A stretch of DNA of 64,000 nucleotides, from positions 1,372,392 through 1,436,391 of the forward strand of contig NC_133297.1 in assembly GCF_005239225.2 (NCBI RefSeq), read 5' to 3'. Of the stretch, positions 51,746-63,723 are shown piece after piece; the first letter of the stretch is position 1, and each line of letters opens with the position of its first letter. Made by a program: the position numbers and the translations under genes. Below the pieces are notes generated by a model. It did not search any database. It saw only the letters and a program-made list of their open reading frames with translations, and was not told the DNA's origin. This DNA comes from Populus alba. Taxonomy: Eukaryota; Streptophyta; Magnoliopsida; Malpighiales; Salicaceae.

Positions 51746-52229
51746 ATTGTCTTAATGTCATACCCGAACGTGAATAGAGAAGAACGGAACCATGCACTCC
51801 AGCCCCCACATGTATCTACCTAATCCAATCACACGGTAGAAATGAAAACACGTAGTAATCCACACAATTCACTGGCCGCACTTGACAACACGCTCCTCGA
51901 ATATTCTACACCAGTCGATGCGAATAAAACATTAAAATCCTCCTCGGCTCCTCCTCCTCTACTCGATAAAGAGATCTCTCTATTTTTATTTTCCATCCTA
52001 AAAATAATTTCTAGCTCTTTTATATAAATCTACCTCAAGTAAATTAATGGATAAATCCTTAATCAGTTCAAATCCGTCGCCGTCTCGGTTTCTAATCTTG
52101 GTTCAATTTATATCTGCCCAGCTTTTATTTTCTCAAAGATCTCTTATTATTTTTCAGATTTTTAGTAGATTTTGTTTCATTTATCAACCCTCACTCAATT
52201 AGGTTTATTAAATTTCACCGCCGCCGGCG

Positions 52230-55200
52230 ATGGGGAAGCGTATGCTCTTCCTCTCTCTCTCTCTCTCTCGCTCTTCTATTGTTGAATTCAATTTTTGACT
52301 TGTCTAATTAGGGTTTTTCTTGGTCAATTACTGAATTATTATTATTATTACGAGGTGGAAAAACTTAGGGTTTGGATTTTGTTAATTTGTGCAGGTAATA
52401 ATCAGCGGAAAAATAAAGCGATGTTGGATAGTGATGATGAAAATAGTAGCGTGAGTTCATCGTCGACTGCCCGTTCGGATCTTATGTCGGTTTCGGGGAC
52501 CGACGAGGTTCAAGTTGATAAAGATAGTTTACTAGAACAAGCTCTAGATGCTTTGTATGAGAAGAGGTTTGTGTTGGTGTTGCGTTTCGGTTTTGAAATT
52601 TAGGTTTTAGGTGGTTTGTGTTTGTGATTAATGTAGTTTCTTTGTTTTGCGTTGAACTTGAGCTGAATTGGCGGTGTTGGTGTTGTTTTGTGGATGAAGG
52701 GGTTCGACGAGAGAGAAAGCTCTGGCAGCGATTATTGATGCTTTTAATACCAACTTGCAGCATCAATTTGTTGAGAAGAAGTAAGCACTGGCTAAGAGAT
52801 AGTTGTAATGTGCAGTGGGTTGTTGTTGGTTATCTAGTTTGATTGATTTGGTTTATGCTGTGGTGGGTTTGTGCTGTAATGTGTAGATACTAGTCATAGT
52901 TGTTCATCCCGAGGCTCTTACATGTATTTTGTTTGGTTTTGTTTGTTTCTTCAGATTTGCTACTTTACTACACCTGTGTCTTAACTCCATTAAAAAGGGC
53001 TCTAGCAAAGAGATATCTCTAGCATGTCATGCCATCGGTTAGTGTCGAGCCCATCTTGTCATCTCTTTTGTCCTTTACCTGTATTTTCAACTTTTATTAG
53101 TTTAGTATGTTGTTTTTGTAGGATTATTGGCTCTGACTGTTGGTTCTGGGGATAATGCACATGAAATATTGGAAGAATCAGTTATTCCTATTTCCCAAGC
53201 TCTTAAATCTCTGTCTGATTCCTTGAAGACTGTATCGGTATGTATGATTTGCAAAATCTTTAAGAGTTTAATCGTTCTCCAGTCTCCACTAATTGTTGTG
53301 ACATCGAATCTCTTCTGTTTTCTGCCGGGGGGTCATTTTCAGTTAGTGGAGTGTTTGGCTATTGTGACGTTTGTTGGTGCAACTAAGACCGAGGAAACTG
53401 AACGATCAATGCAAATCATGTGGCAATTGCTTCATCCTAAACTAGGTTCTAATGTATGCATCTGTTTTTATTCTTTGCTTTCTTGTATCAGTGATATTAA
53501 TGATGTTAACATCTATCCTTTAATTACTTGATTTCAAGACCTCAACCCATGCAGTAACAGTCCAATGCTGTAGTTATTGGTTATGTTCTACCAACAAATA
53601 AATTTCGCTATTTCACTTTCAGGTAGTTGCTGTCAAACTCCCTGCAGCTGTAATAACAGCAGTGGTGTCTGCTTGGGCATTTATCTTGACTACCATGGAT
53701 GGATGCTCCCTTAACTCCAAAGATTGGCAAGAGTAAGTGAACTTTGGATTTGATTTTCCACTTCATTTTCTATGCTTGTCTTCTTTTATATGATAATCAG
53801 CGTGAAGTGCGCTGAAATTGATCAGATAGTCATTTAACTTATCCATCCCCAGTCCATTTGCACAGTCCATGATGAAGGAGTTGGTAAATAGTTAGTCTTG
53901 TCTAGACAGTTGTCTGTTCCCATGTCATGGTTTTCTTGCGTGGGGAAGTAAAACTTCAATAAAGATCATTACTTTCATTGATGCAGGTACATTTCTTATT
54001 TATCTACTCTGCTAGATAAGGATGACAGATCTGTACGCATTGCTTCCGGTGAAGCTCTAGCTTTAATTTTTGAGACAGGAAGTATTGAAAAGTTTGCTAC
54101 TGAAAATAAGACTACCCCAGATGGCTCAGTACCAGAAGGAAATAAATCTCGTGAAGGATATGCACATATACTAGGACTGAAATCAAAAATCCTAAATCAA
54201 GTTAGGAGCCTGTCTGCCGAGGCTGGTGGAAAAGGTTCCACTAAGAAGGATCTTAACAGCCAGAGGAATTTGTTCAAGGATGTTTTGGAGTTCCTGGAGG
54301 TATTAATTCATTCCTGTCCTTCCGAGTCTTTCTGTTTGCATGTGCTTCTGTTCTGATGTTTAAGTTTTTACGTTACCAGGATGGCTACGCTCCTGATATC
54401 TCAATGAAGATTGGAGGAGATTCGTTACAAACGTCAACATGGTCTGAGTTTATAAAGGTTTCTTTCCCTTTGATCATTATTTTTTCTTTCTGATCATGTT
54501 TTTGGTTTGTGTTTTAAGATTTTCAAGCTCTCTGATTCAAGTTCTTTTAACAGTTGAACTTCATGAAGCATTTTCTTGGTGGTGGCTTTATTAAGCACAT
54601 GCAGGTTGGTTTTCTTGGTCCTGCTTTTGTCTGTCCTCCTCGCATCTTATGCGATGCTGTACTTTTTTTGTCGGTGTCAATTGCTTTTTAATACCGTTAA
54701 CAAGTGATTTTGTTTAAATAGGACAATGAATTCCTTCAAGTTGTTTTTGGGTTCACGCCCAAGAGAAAGCATCTCCTAGGTGCCGAACATCAAATGTCAA
54801 GCGGTGAAAAGGTCAGTTATGCTCTTATCCAACTTGGCCATCTATGACAGTCTTCAGTCTGGAATTATTTATTTGTCCTCAAATTGTGAGATTTTCTTGT
54901 GCCGGCACCATCCAAACTTTTCTTCGTCTTAAGTGTCAGTACTCAAGTGTCAGTACAGCACGTGTGTTCTGATACTTGGGATTGGGATATTTGCCTAGGT
55001 AAACTAGCTGATCTCTTTAAATTGAAGTTCAATTTGGTTAGTGATGTGCTAAACCTTGGTAATGGTTTAAACTAAACTTCCTTTATATAGTAATGATTGG
55101 TTGTTAATGGATTCATGTACTTTTTTGTTCATATTTAAGATCTACATTCTCTTATTGCTGCAAATATAGCAATCTCTGTCTCCAGTCTTGGAAAAATTCT

Positions 55201-55775
55201 CCCCTTCCAAATCTCTCAAATTGAGTTACTGCTCAGCACACCTAAAACACAAACTATTCCTAAGAAAATCACGGCGAGGAAAAAAATGGCCATAAAATTG
55301 AGAAATCTACTTTTATTGATGACCTCTTTTTTAGTGCCTTAGTTTTGTTTTAAGATACTGATAAGATGCATTCCTTGTTACAGAGGATGTTCCGGTCGCC
55401 AAACTCAATACAAAATAAAGCCAGGACCCAGTTTCTGAACAAGCAGCGGATGCTATCCAAGGTTGGTTCTTCTTCATTAAGTATAGTTATTGCGAGTACT
55501 TTTCTGGTCACCACTGCTCCTTTTGATGTGAGGAACATTTCAAAAACTAATGCTCCAATGCGCTTTATTGATGACCTCTTGGCATTTACTCTTACCTGTC
55601 CCTTGTTTCTGGTGCAAAAAACATTTTTCTGGGCTTTATACACTTTCTTTTTTATGCGTTGACATTATTAGTTGCTTTTGCGTTATCAAAGTTGTTGACC
55701 TGTACACTTACCTGGATTATCCAGGATAGAAACGTTGGGCACTTTGCTGTTGGCATGGGCGATGAAGATATGTGA
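52230..55775 (+). CDS. SAT32: Interferon-related developmental regulator (IFRD) protein
   Basis: Thirteen exons give 447 aa: 52230-52239, 52395-52566, 52700-52780, 52955-53037, 53122-53237, 53343-53453, 53623-53732, 53987-54299, 54380-54457, 54554-54604, 54722-54811, 55384-55461, 55725-55775. Every junction is GT-AG and keeps frame. The protein matches the plant IFRD family along its length: the Ser-rich start (SVSSSSTARSDLMSVSGT), helical-repeat IFRD domain from about residue 45 to 300 (LDALYEKRGSTREKAL, LLALTVGSGDNAHEILEES, ERSMQIMWQLLHPKLGSN), and the C-terminal IFRD_C region (FRSPNSIQNKARTQFLNKQR) near 406-431. The Arabidopsis homologue SAT32 (At1g27760) is linked to salt tolerance; the molecular function is not settled. 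The coding part of exon 1 is only 10 nt (ATG GGG AAG C), chosen because the joined start MGKRNNQRKNKAML fits the family. Confidence 0.94.
52249..52269. repeat. (CT)n tract beside the first 5' splice site
   Basis: About ten CT units start 9 bp downstream of the donor site that ends the 10-nt coding first exon of the IFRD gene. Its closeness to the splice site means that length changes could affect splicing; that is an inference. Confidence 0.9.
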
Positions 55776-57603
55776 GGAATCCAGTCTAGCTGTTAGAGGT
55801 TGTAGGATGAACATCCTCTGGAATAATTTAGCAGATTGTAGGGTTAATATTACCGTCATTTTTTATGAATTTGGGAACAGGGAAATGGATTTTGTGGGAA
55901 GGCTATGCTATTGACGATATACACAGATTATTGGTATCCCAAGTCAACTGATCAGATCATTCATTTTATTTGTAGTACTGTGTAATAACTGGTTGTAGTT
56001 ACTGAATGTGATTTGAATACCGAGTTTAATGATTCGGAAGATCAAGATTTTAAGAAAGGTTTGATGTGATAGAACTAAGTTGAACTCGTATTCCTCGAGT
56101 GGGCAACAAAAGATATTCCATAGATTTAGAGAGAGCACGAAGGCAAGCATGAAACTCGAATGTATCTCAACAGTATGATTTTCATAGCATTCTGCATCTA
56201 GTGGTCAAGATGGACCATAATCTTTTAATCTTTTGGTAGTGACGGAGTCTCAAGCATTTGGTCGGAGGTAGTAGCTTTTGGTATACAAAAAGGAAGGGCA
56301 CCTAAATTTCTCTCCCTTTCTGTTTGGTTGTGGAGAATAAAACAAAACAAAAAATATATATTAAATGTGTGCTCATAGTCGTTAACTCGTTATACTGGAA
56401 TTTGACCTGAGCAAGGTCTTAGGGTTGATATACATTGATTGAGTTAATGAGCATGATCTATTTTGAAAAATATAATATAAATATATTAAAACTGTTTTAC
56501 TTACAATGCATGTGTAACAGTTTTGACATTTTCTTATGACGGGACATTAAAGTTTTATGTATAATATATTATGCATAGCCTATCTTCTTTTTCAAGTCCA
56601 ATATCAAATCCAGCTCGAGCCGAACCAAATTTGTCAACTATATTTAAAATACGAATTTGAAAATTGTTCTTTTTTCTTCACTTGTATCTTCTTACCATCC
56701 CAAGTTTTTTTCATTGAATTAAATTATATATATAAAAACTATTTCTTATTTTAATTAAATAATTTTTTTAATAACATGATAGTATAGAGATACAAAGTAA
56801 AAGGTCGCAAAAATGTAAACTATTGACTCTTATTTTTTTTTTTTTTATAAAAAAATGTACAAAAATGTAAATTTTATTTTATTGTATGTATGGGATAAAA
56901 ATAAAAATAAAAATGATAAATTTAGTAAGGAAATTATTAAAATATAACAAATGAGAAAAATATAGAAAGAGAACGCTGAGACTCTTGGAGTCGTTCCTAG
57001 GGCGCCTGTAACTAAAATCAGGCCGGAAATTGACGTATCTTCTTTATTTCCAAAGGTGATGGTTTTAGCAATTGGAATTAAGGCCAAATTTCCTCTACCC
57101 TTTTATTTTCTTGATTATTTATAATTTTAAATTTATAGTTGACTTTTTTTTTTGTTTAGCAAAAGTAAAGGTTAGAAATATTCAGGCAATCATTGACCAG
57201 GATTGTTAAATCAAGTCATGGTTTGAAATTTTAAAATATTCATGATGAAAGTTTAAAATATTTCTATTATATTTTCCAAGTCTCTGTCTCGAGTTTTCCC
57301 TACAAAAAAGAGGTACAAAGATTTCACTCATTCATGTCAATTGCTTCAACTCTGTCTCGAGTTTTTTATTCAAACTGGACCGTAAAACCATAGAAAACAG
57401 GCACCAGTAAAGAGTGTCCCTGATATAAAATGCCACAAAAATGTTTGACCACAGTCCAGGCCACAAAAATGTTGACCACAGTCCAGGCCATGCAAACAGC
57501 AGCCCGACTATACAGCTGTATGAAGCTCTCAAACATTGTATATCTCACCATAAATTCATTTTTTTTTATACATTTTGTGCAAGCATGAACATCCCACGAG
57601 CAC
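55776..57603. other. Convergent 3' regions of the IFRD and ASCC2-like genes
   Basis: The two genes point at each other across 1.8 kb. The stretch holds their 3' untranslated regions and AT-rich spacer. I see no further gene. A tandem duplication of 28 and 27 bp (57433-57460 and 57461-57487, unit starting ccacaaaaatgtt and ending cagtccagg) lies about 120 bp beyond the ASCC2-like stop codon. Confidence 0.65.
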
Positions 57604-60600
57604 TTAGAAACCAGACAATCCAGAGAAGTGCTTATTCATGGCTCTATCCTTCCTGTAGTTATGATTACTTGCTCTTCCCCGACCTCTACCTCTATGGTTA
57701 GGAGTACTTTCTCTACCTTGAATCTCAGAGCCATCAGACTGGTTGTCTTGGACATCATTTGACTCCCTCAGCCTTCCTCCTCCCTTACTTCCTCTGCCCC
57801 AGGACCGACCCCTGTAATTCCCTGTATTCCCTCTCCCTTCCGTCTCGGGTTCATCAGACTGGTCCCGATCCTTCTCTTGATACTCGACCAACTTTTTAGT
57901 TGCACCTAGGGGAATATTACCACCACGTCCAAGACCATGAATTTGTTCTCCGTGTACTTGATTAATAAGAGAAGCTTCATTGGCATTTGCCACTGCGACT
58001 GAACCTGCAACCTTGTAACTATAGTTCTTTCCATCCTTCACATAATATTGTGGCTTTTTCCTGGAGCCCCATTTAGTATTGGGAGAGTTTTGAGCAGAGG
58101 TTTCAGTTTTGGTCCCTGATGATATCCCTGAATTAGAGTTTATCCTGTTACCTAATAGTTCATTCTCCTCCACCCCGGACTCGGCAACACTGAAACCCAG
58201 ATCATCAAAGGAGTCGTCATACTCATCTTCGTATTCATACTGTGAAATTAGAGCAGCCATCCTTGCAGTATCCTTGTGATCTCTGGTGTCAGTGGTGTAG
58301 TGACCAGGCATGTCATTAGGCTTCCTGACAAACCTTCCAGTTGTAGATGATGACGAAACAGAGGGACCCTCGACTTGTCGCTGCTCCACTGGGACCACTG
58401 GATTAACAGAGTGCAGTGATTTTGTTGAAGGAAGTGTAGATTCAACCAACTTTCCTTTTCCTTTATCTTTCTTGCCCACAGTTGAAGCAGTTTTGGGCAG
58501 TGGCATTGTCTCCGATGAAGTATCCAAACACCTTAGATCTTCATGGAGGGTCCCCTCTAGTATCCTCTGAATGACCTCCTCTGGATTATGATTATAAGCT
58601 TCAAGACAAGCAGCTAGGAACCCTTTACCATAGTCAGGAAAAAGGTCCTTTATTTGACTGATTTTGGACTCCATGATGGCAGCATCTTCACCCATCTGTA
58701 CTTTGTTGCTCGCAGTGGCAGTTGGAAGAGCAGGTGACTCCTTAATGGTGCCTTTCAGATTAGAAGCCATTATCCCAGATAAATACTGGAGCTGCTCATC
58801 ATCCATGAAAATCCACCCTGCAGTAAGCAAGTTAAATATCAAAACCTAAACAATAGTGAGTTCCTCTACCATAAGCAGGTACCATCAAGAACCATTCATG
58901 GTTATGATGAGTACAAAATCTAAGCAGACGGTTCAGGACATGACATCTAATTTAGGTATAGTCATGTTGATAGCAACCCATTTATCCTACCATGCCATGA
59001 AATCGGCAAAGTACACTCACAAGGATGTGTAGCTTGGTAAGATGTAAAGGCTGCACCACATTTATTCATGGTTTCAGGACCCTTGAGATCCTTAACTGCA
59101 GCCCATTCACAGAAGGTGGCAATTGTAACATTCGCTTCCATTATAGAGCCAATGCCATCCAAAGTCTTGAGTGGGACACCAAGGAGTAGTAAGAAATGCA
59201 CTACATCATTAATGAGAAGGAGCCAAATCCCTCTAGCTTGTTTCCGTTCTTTAATGTAGTTTTTTTCATCACTAATAATTCAATACATGGACTCCCAAAA
59301 TTTTTCATGATTCTCCCCCAAATATTCAACATATTGAGAGTCCTATTTTTTTCTTTCTTCATGTATTTTTCTATTCATTTCCAAAAAAAACTAGACACCA
59401 AGTAATTCTATCCTGGGAAAAGACAAATAACAGACATATCTACGTGTGAGCATAAAAAACCAAGCAAATGTACAAGTATAAATAGGAAGCACTAGCACTT
59501 AAGCAAATCCCTTACCGGCATTTTGTAAACTCTGAAGCCTACTCATTATATGATGATTCCTATCAAGATTCTGAAGGAATGAAACCTTGCTCTGGTTTTC
59601 CTGAGCACCAAGGAGAACTCCATTGATCTCCCTAAAAGTCTGAATCAATATGTCTGCCCTTATGACGGGATCTTCTACTTTTGCAGGAAACATCTTTGTT
59701 ACATGGGGAATGGGAAGGTGATCTTCAAAAACTCGATCACTTAAATAGCAAGTGTCCAACAATTTCCATCCAAATTTGGACAGCCTCATTGATAACATCT
59801 TTAAACTAACCGCAACATTCAATATCATTCTATCATCCCCTCCTGTCAAGATGACTCGAAAGCCTCGTTGCAAAGCTGGAATTAAAGTATCATGCAATCT
59901 TGCAAGGGTGATCAGCATTTCCTCATTCCCATGACTGCTTGGAGACAGGAATTTAGTATGAGAGAAGAAAGAATTTCTTGCTATCATGATGAGAAGAGAA
60001 GCTACGGATCTAATAAAGTACCAGCAAGAGTACTACTACACTTGTGATCCACCAGCAGATTATTGTTGGCATATTAAAAACATTACATGAATAAAAAAGG
60101 AAAAACCAAGCCCCGTGAGATATACAACCACAACTCTTTGTGATGAAAGAAACTCCTGGCTCTTCTAATAAATAAACTGAACAATGCAAGGTTTAAATAG
60201 GTACCTCATTTCAACAGGGCACGAAAAGAACACAGCTGCTGATTCATATGCTGTAACAAAAGCATCCATGGAGACAATTGCATCATTTATAAAGTCCATC
60301 ACCTGAAAAGGGAACCGAAAATGATAATATAGCACTTGATCCACCTTAACACCAGAAAAGGACAGAAATGCAATTACATTATGACTCTCCATCACAGTAG
60401 GAATCAATTTGTGACAGTATGGAATTAATGTTTCAGCCAATTATCTTATACAACGTCAATTTAAGTCTTCTTCCATGGAAATCTTTCAAGTTGGAAGGGG
60501 ACAAGACCCTGTAATTTGAAGCAAAAAACACTTTTCATTAATTTACCGACAAAAGAACAGAAAAGAACTCACTTCCAAGTAATCAGTTAGAAGCGGGCTG

Positions 60601-63505
60601 GATCGATGGTCTTCATGGCTTCCAGCGGAAAATAATACCTATAAAATATCAGTAGAAAAGTTTATCATGTGTATCATAGAAAGAAAGCATACTTCCACTT
60701 CATGATTAAACTATTAGAAAGCTCCATGGATGATTTCATTTCTAACCCTGTTATTTATTTTGTTTCGGCATATCTATTTCACATTCTCACCTTAGCTATA
60801 CTCTATTACTCATTTGAAAAACATGCTACTTTTCCACTGCCCAATTGACAATCATAGAATATTGCTGATCTAATTGCAACTTCATAAAAATTTACCTCCA
60901 ACTGATAACCCCGATTTGATTCCAGATACTTCCCCCATAAATTTCACCACCTTTTGTGTGATAGAACGTAGGTTCTAAAAATGGTCACTGTAGCAATTCT
61001 ACCCATTTATGCCAAAACCACCTTGTCCTAGGCCTTTGCTTAGTTTCTGATGTGTGTTCTATTTTTTATAAAGTATTCCTGCAGAGTTTCTGACTTCATG
61101 TATCAAAATCATATCCATGTGGTATTATACCTCTATCCATGTTCAATCACTTTCTACACTTATTTCCTGAGTGATTCATTGATTCAATGCCTCAGTACTT
61201 CATGCAACATTGTACACAAAGTCATGGAATGCCATAAATTCTTAAATAGTAACTGATAAAAGTGGTGCAAAGAAAATAAGTTAAAGTAACCAAGGTCAAC
61301 TGGGGGTCCCAAGAAACAAATGCTGGGAATCCGTGCCCAGACATCTTTCCATGCATGAAATATAGAAATACTCCCTCACACATAACTACAAATCATTTGA
61401 GTAACCTAATATGGAAAGTCTAGAAAAGCACCTCCAAAGATGAGATGCAACGTTGATGCATTGTGTGAATGATGCCCAGGAAATGGGTCATTAAAGTGGT
61501 CAGATCATCATGGAGCCAAGGCTGGGCTTTCAAGGCATTCTTGACCTGAGAGGGGAAAAAAATGTGTGTGAGAGAGAGAATTTGACTAAAACTCCATTGA
61601 AGGCATCACACGAACAAGCAGTGTCCACATACAATGCCAACCCTGTAAATGTCAGCTTCCATAAGCATCCATCAAAGGATGAACTCCAAATACTTTTTAA
61701 CAGAAACTATTTCAAAAAATTTCCACTTTGACAGGATGAGGCAACTTAAGGAGTGAAAATTCTAGTTCTGTCTGCAACATCATCCTTTTTGTGGCCTTTG
61801 TTGCTAATAGATATACATCCTTTTTTAGGGCCATTCAAATTGAATCGAAGTGAAACATTCAGGTCCTTGAAGGCCAATATTGTAGACAAAAATAAAGTAA
61901 TTGGTGTCTTGATGATCTGTTACTAAAATACATTGCAATCAACAAGGAACACCCACATCTTGTAGAAACAAATGCATTCCCTTGGTATTTGAACCCCCAG
62001 TAAAAAGCTATGCATTGTGTCTCATGATTGAAAAAATAATTTTCTGGCATCCCACGCAAAATATTACATTTCCTTTTCTGACATGCATTAACTTTATCCT
62101 GCACCAGGTCTAAAGCTGGAAACCAAAAATCAAGTTAAAATTCACTAAAAGCAAGGGTCAAATAAGGTGTCCTTAACTTCATGAGTATAAACCAAAAAGA
62201 GGACAGAATTAAGTTTCTCTAGATAGTATAGCCTTAGTAAAGAATGCTGTAGCTTTAAGTTGAAAAAGTTTCGCATCCATTGCAGAAGAAACACAAAGAA
62301 GTTGGAAGTCTTTTTTTCACACTTACCAGCAATCCGGTCAGTTCTTCATTTTCATGACCGTAAATGGAACATATATCCAACAACTTAGGCAAGTCCAGTA
62401 ACTTCTTTTCCTGCAAGAGGACTACATTCATAATTTGTGAGAAAAATGCACACGAAAAATTGCAACCACATTTATGTCAATATGAAGTCCAATCATGTGG
62501 CACTTGATATATCAGAATCTAAGTTTACACAACCCACCAGCATGATCCTTCGAGTTCAAGCTTTCGGCGGCCTCGACACCCGGAGCCCTATTGGAAGATC
62601 TGCAGTGCAGCAGCAGCAGCAGACTCAAAGTCAGAACAACAAATCAAAAGGAGGGACACCGGTTGTCAATACAGAAAATAAGAACTTACATGCGATACAA
62701 TACCATGAAAACACGGCGACATAAGTCAAGCTCTCCAACAATTACCCCTGCAACAATTCCTTTGACTCCACGATGTGGGAAATCATACCACCTGCTCCTA
62801 AATTTCAAGAAGCTATCCAGAAAATCATGCAACGACACATCACTGGCCACTGAGAAAACAGAAAATAATAAAGATAATCAGAGAAAATTGTCCTTTACAA
62901 GCAAAAATTATATATTAAACTGCTCCAGAAATAATTCCAGCTATACCAAAAATAATTAGAAACCTTAATACTACAAATAATAATAATTTTTTTCAGCGGG
63001 GAAAAAGCAAGAGAGAGTTGCAAATAATAGAGCTACCTTCTTTCCAAAATTCTTTAGGTTTCAACTTGAGTAACCGAGACAATTCTCTACTCAAAAGATC
63101 AACAACTCTCTGTGATTCTACTGGATCCAATCCTCCTTCATCGGCACCGAGTCCCGCAGCCACAGCCTCATCCTGCGGCAAGTAAGTTACAAATTTTCCA
63201 CCGCCCTGAACACCAGCTACAGCTTTTCTAGACATCCACGCCCCGTCATCTCTCATTTGAATCCTACCCGACGACTCCCCTGAGCCAATATTACCGCTCG
63301 ATGCTGGAGCGGCGGCGGCGGCGGCGGCGGCATCGGATTGACTTGAGAGAGATTGCCTTAGAGAATCGGATAGAGTAGGGTTGGAGTTAGGGTTTTGATT
63401 TTTGGGGACGAATTTGGTTTGTGGTTTGGAGAAATTTCTGCTGTTATTGCTTCTCCATTCTTGTTGTTGCTGCCTTTCGTTGTTTTGAGAGTAACGGCGT
63501 GACAT
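57604..63505 (-). CDS. ASCC2-like CUE-domain protein
   Basis: Nine exons (63505-63037, 62849-62690, 62599-62538, 62421-62327, 61545-61432, 60638-60573, 60302-60205, 59934-59516, 58817-57604) join in frame to 898 aa. It resembles activating signal cointegrator 1 complex subunit 2, whose CUE domain binds ubiquitin (in animals K63 chains, in DNA alkylation repair and ribosome quality control), and the Arabidopsis protein At1g27752. The CUE domain lies at about residues 546-583 (ISQIKDLFPDYGKGFLAACL, NPEEVIQRILEG). Further on, EDEYDDSFDD echoes the acidic EDEYDDTYD of human ASCC2. The N-terminus is low-complexity with eight Ala, followed by a helical region (HDFLDSFLKFRSRWYDFPHR). The C-terminus is rich in RG/RGR (about 824-886), suggesting RNA contact. 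Exon 4 is set by an acceptor giving HAVLLQEKK, as in Arabidopsis. The role in plants is inferred from the family. Confidence 0.93.
59021..59200 (-). other. Possible 180-nt cassette exon in the ASCC2-like gene
   Basis: Inside intron 8 a stretch of exactly 180 nt is open in frame and is framed by a consensus acceptor (gatgtag) and donor (T/GTGAGTG). Its phase (1 at both ends) matches the flanking exons, so inclusion would add 60 residues between LQNA and the WIFMDDEQ segment without a frameshift. The encoded text (for example GIGSIMEANVTIATFCEW) matches no domain I recognise. Skipping gives the conserved product, so this is either an alternative exon or chance. Confidence 0.4.
63309..63330 (-). 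repeat. Polyalanine-coding GCG tract
   Basis: Seven consecutive trinucleotides encode most of the eight-Ala run near residue 59-66 of the ASCC2-like protein. It sits in a low-complexity N-terminus that is poorly conserved in the family, so length variation is probably tolerated. Confidence 0.9.
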
Positions 63506-63699
63506 GATCTTCTTTATCCAGTTAACAGATGCAATGCACTAAGGAGAGAAGCAGAGATGTCAGAGTGGAGAGGAAGGATGGATGGATGGATGGGAGGCTT
63601 GGCTCTCTATCTCTCGGTTAAAACTTATAAGGTTCCCGGTTGCGATGCGATGCGATGATTGATGAGTGAAGGGCGTGTATAGTCGCGCTCGCGCGTTCC

Positions 63700-63723
63700 A
63701 GGGTTTTGCTTGCATACCACGTG
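63700..63723 (-). promoter_or_regulatory. G-box and telo-box upstream of the ASCC2-like gene
   Basis: CACGTG at 63718-63723 is a perfect G-box, the usual site for bHLH/bZIP factors. Next to it, AAAACCCT on the minus strand (63701-63708) is a telo-box-like word frequent in promoters of plant housekeeping and ribosome-related genes. Both lie about 200 bp upstream of the start codon, beside a CpG-rich stretch (gtcgcgctcgcgcg). A short (GATG)n run lies between them and the start near 63572-63591. Confidence 0.45.

Larger units (their letters stand above)
40430..52229. other. Long gene-poor spacer
   Basis: No gene could be supported in about 11.8 kb. The segment 40860-41260 is less AT-rich and lies upstream of the cyclin gene, but its frames match nothing known. 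The part 42640-42845 is a MITE-like relic. At 47840-48700 the text resembles decayed LTR sequence (caccatgtagaaaacagtgc ... gccgggatgttatgatg), recognised only by general likeness. The segment 47350-47800 has short overlapping frames on both strands without family similarity. An (AT)n run lies at 49691-49721. Confidence 0.5.
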
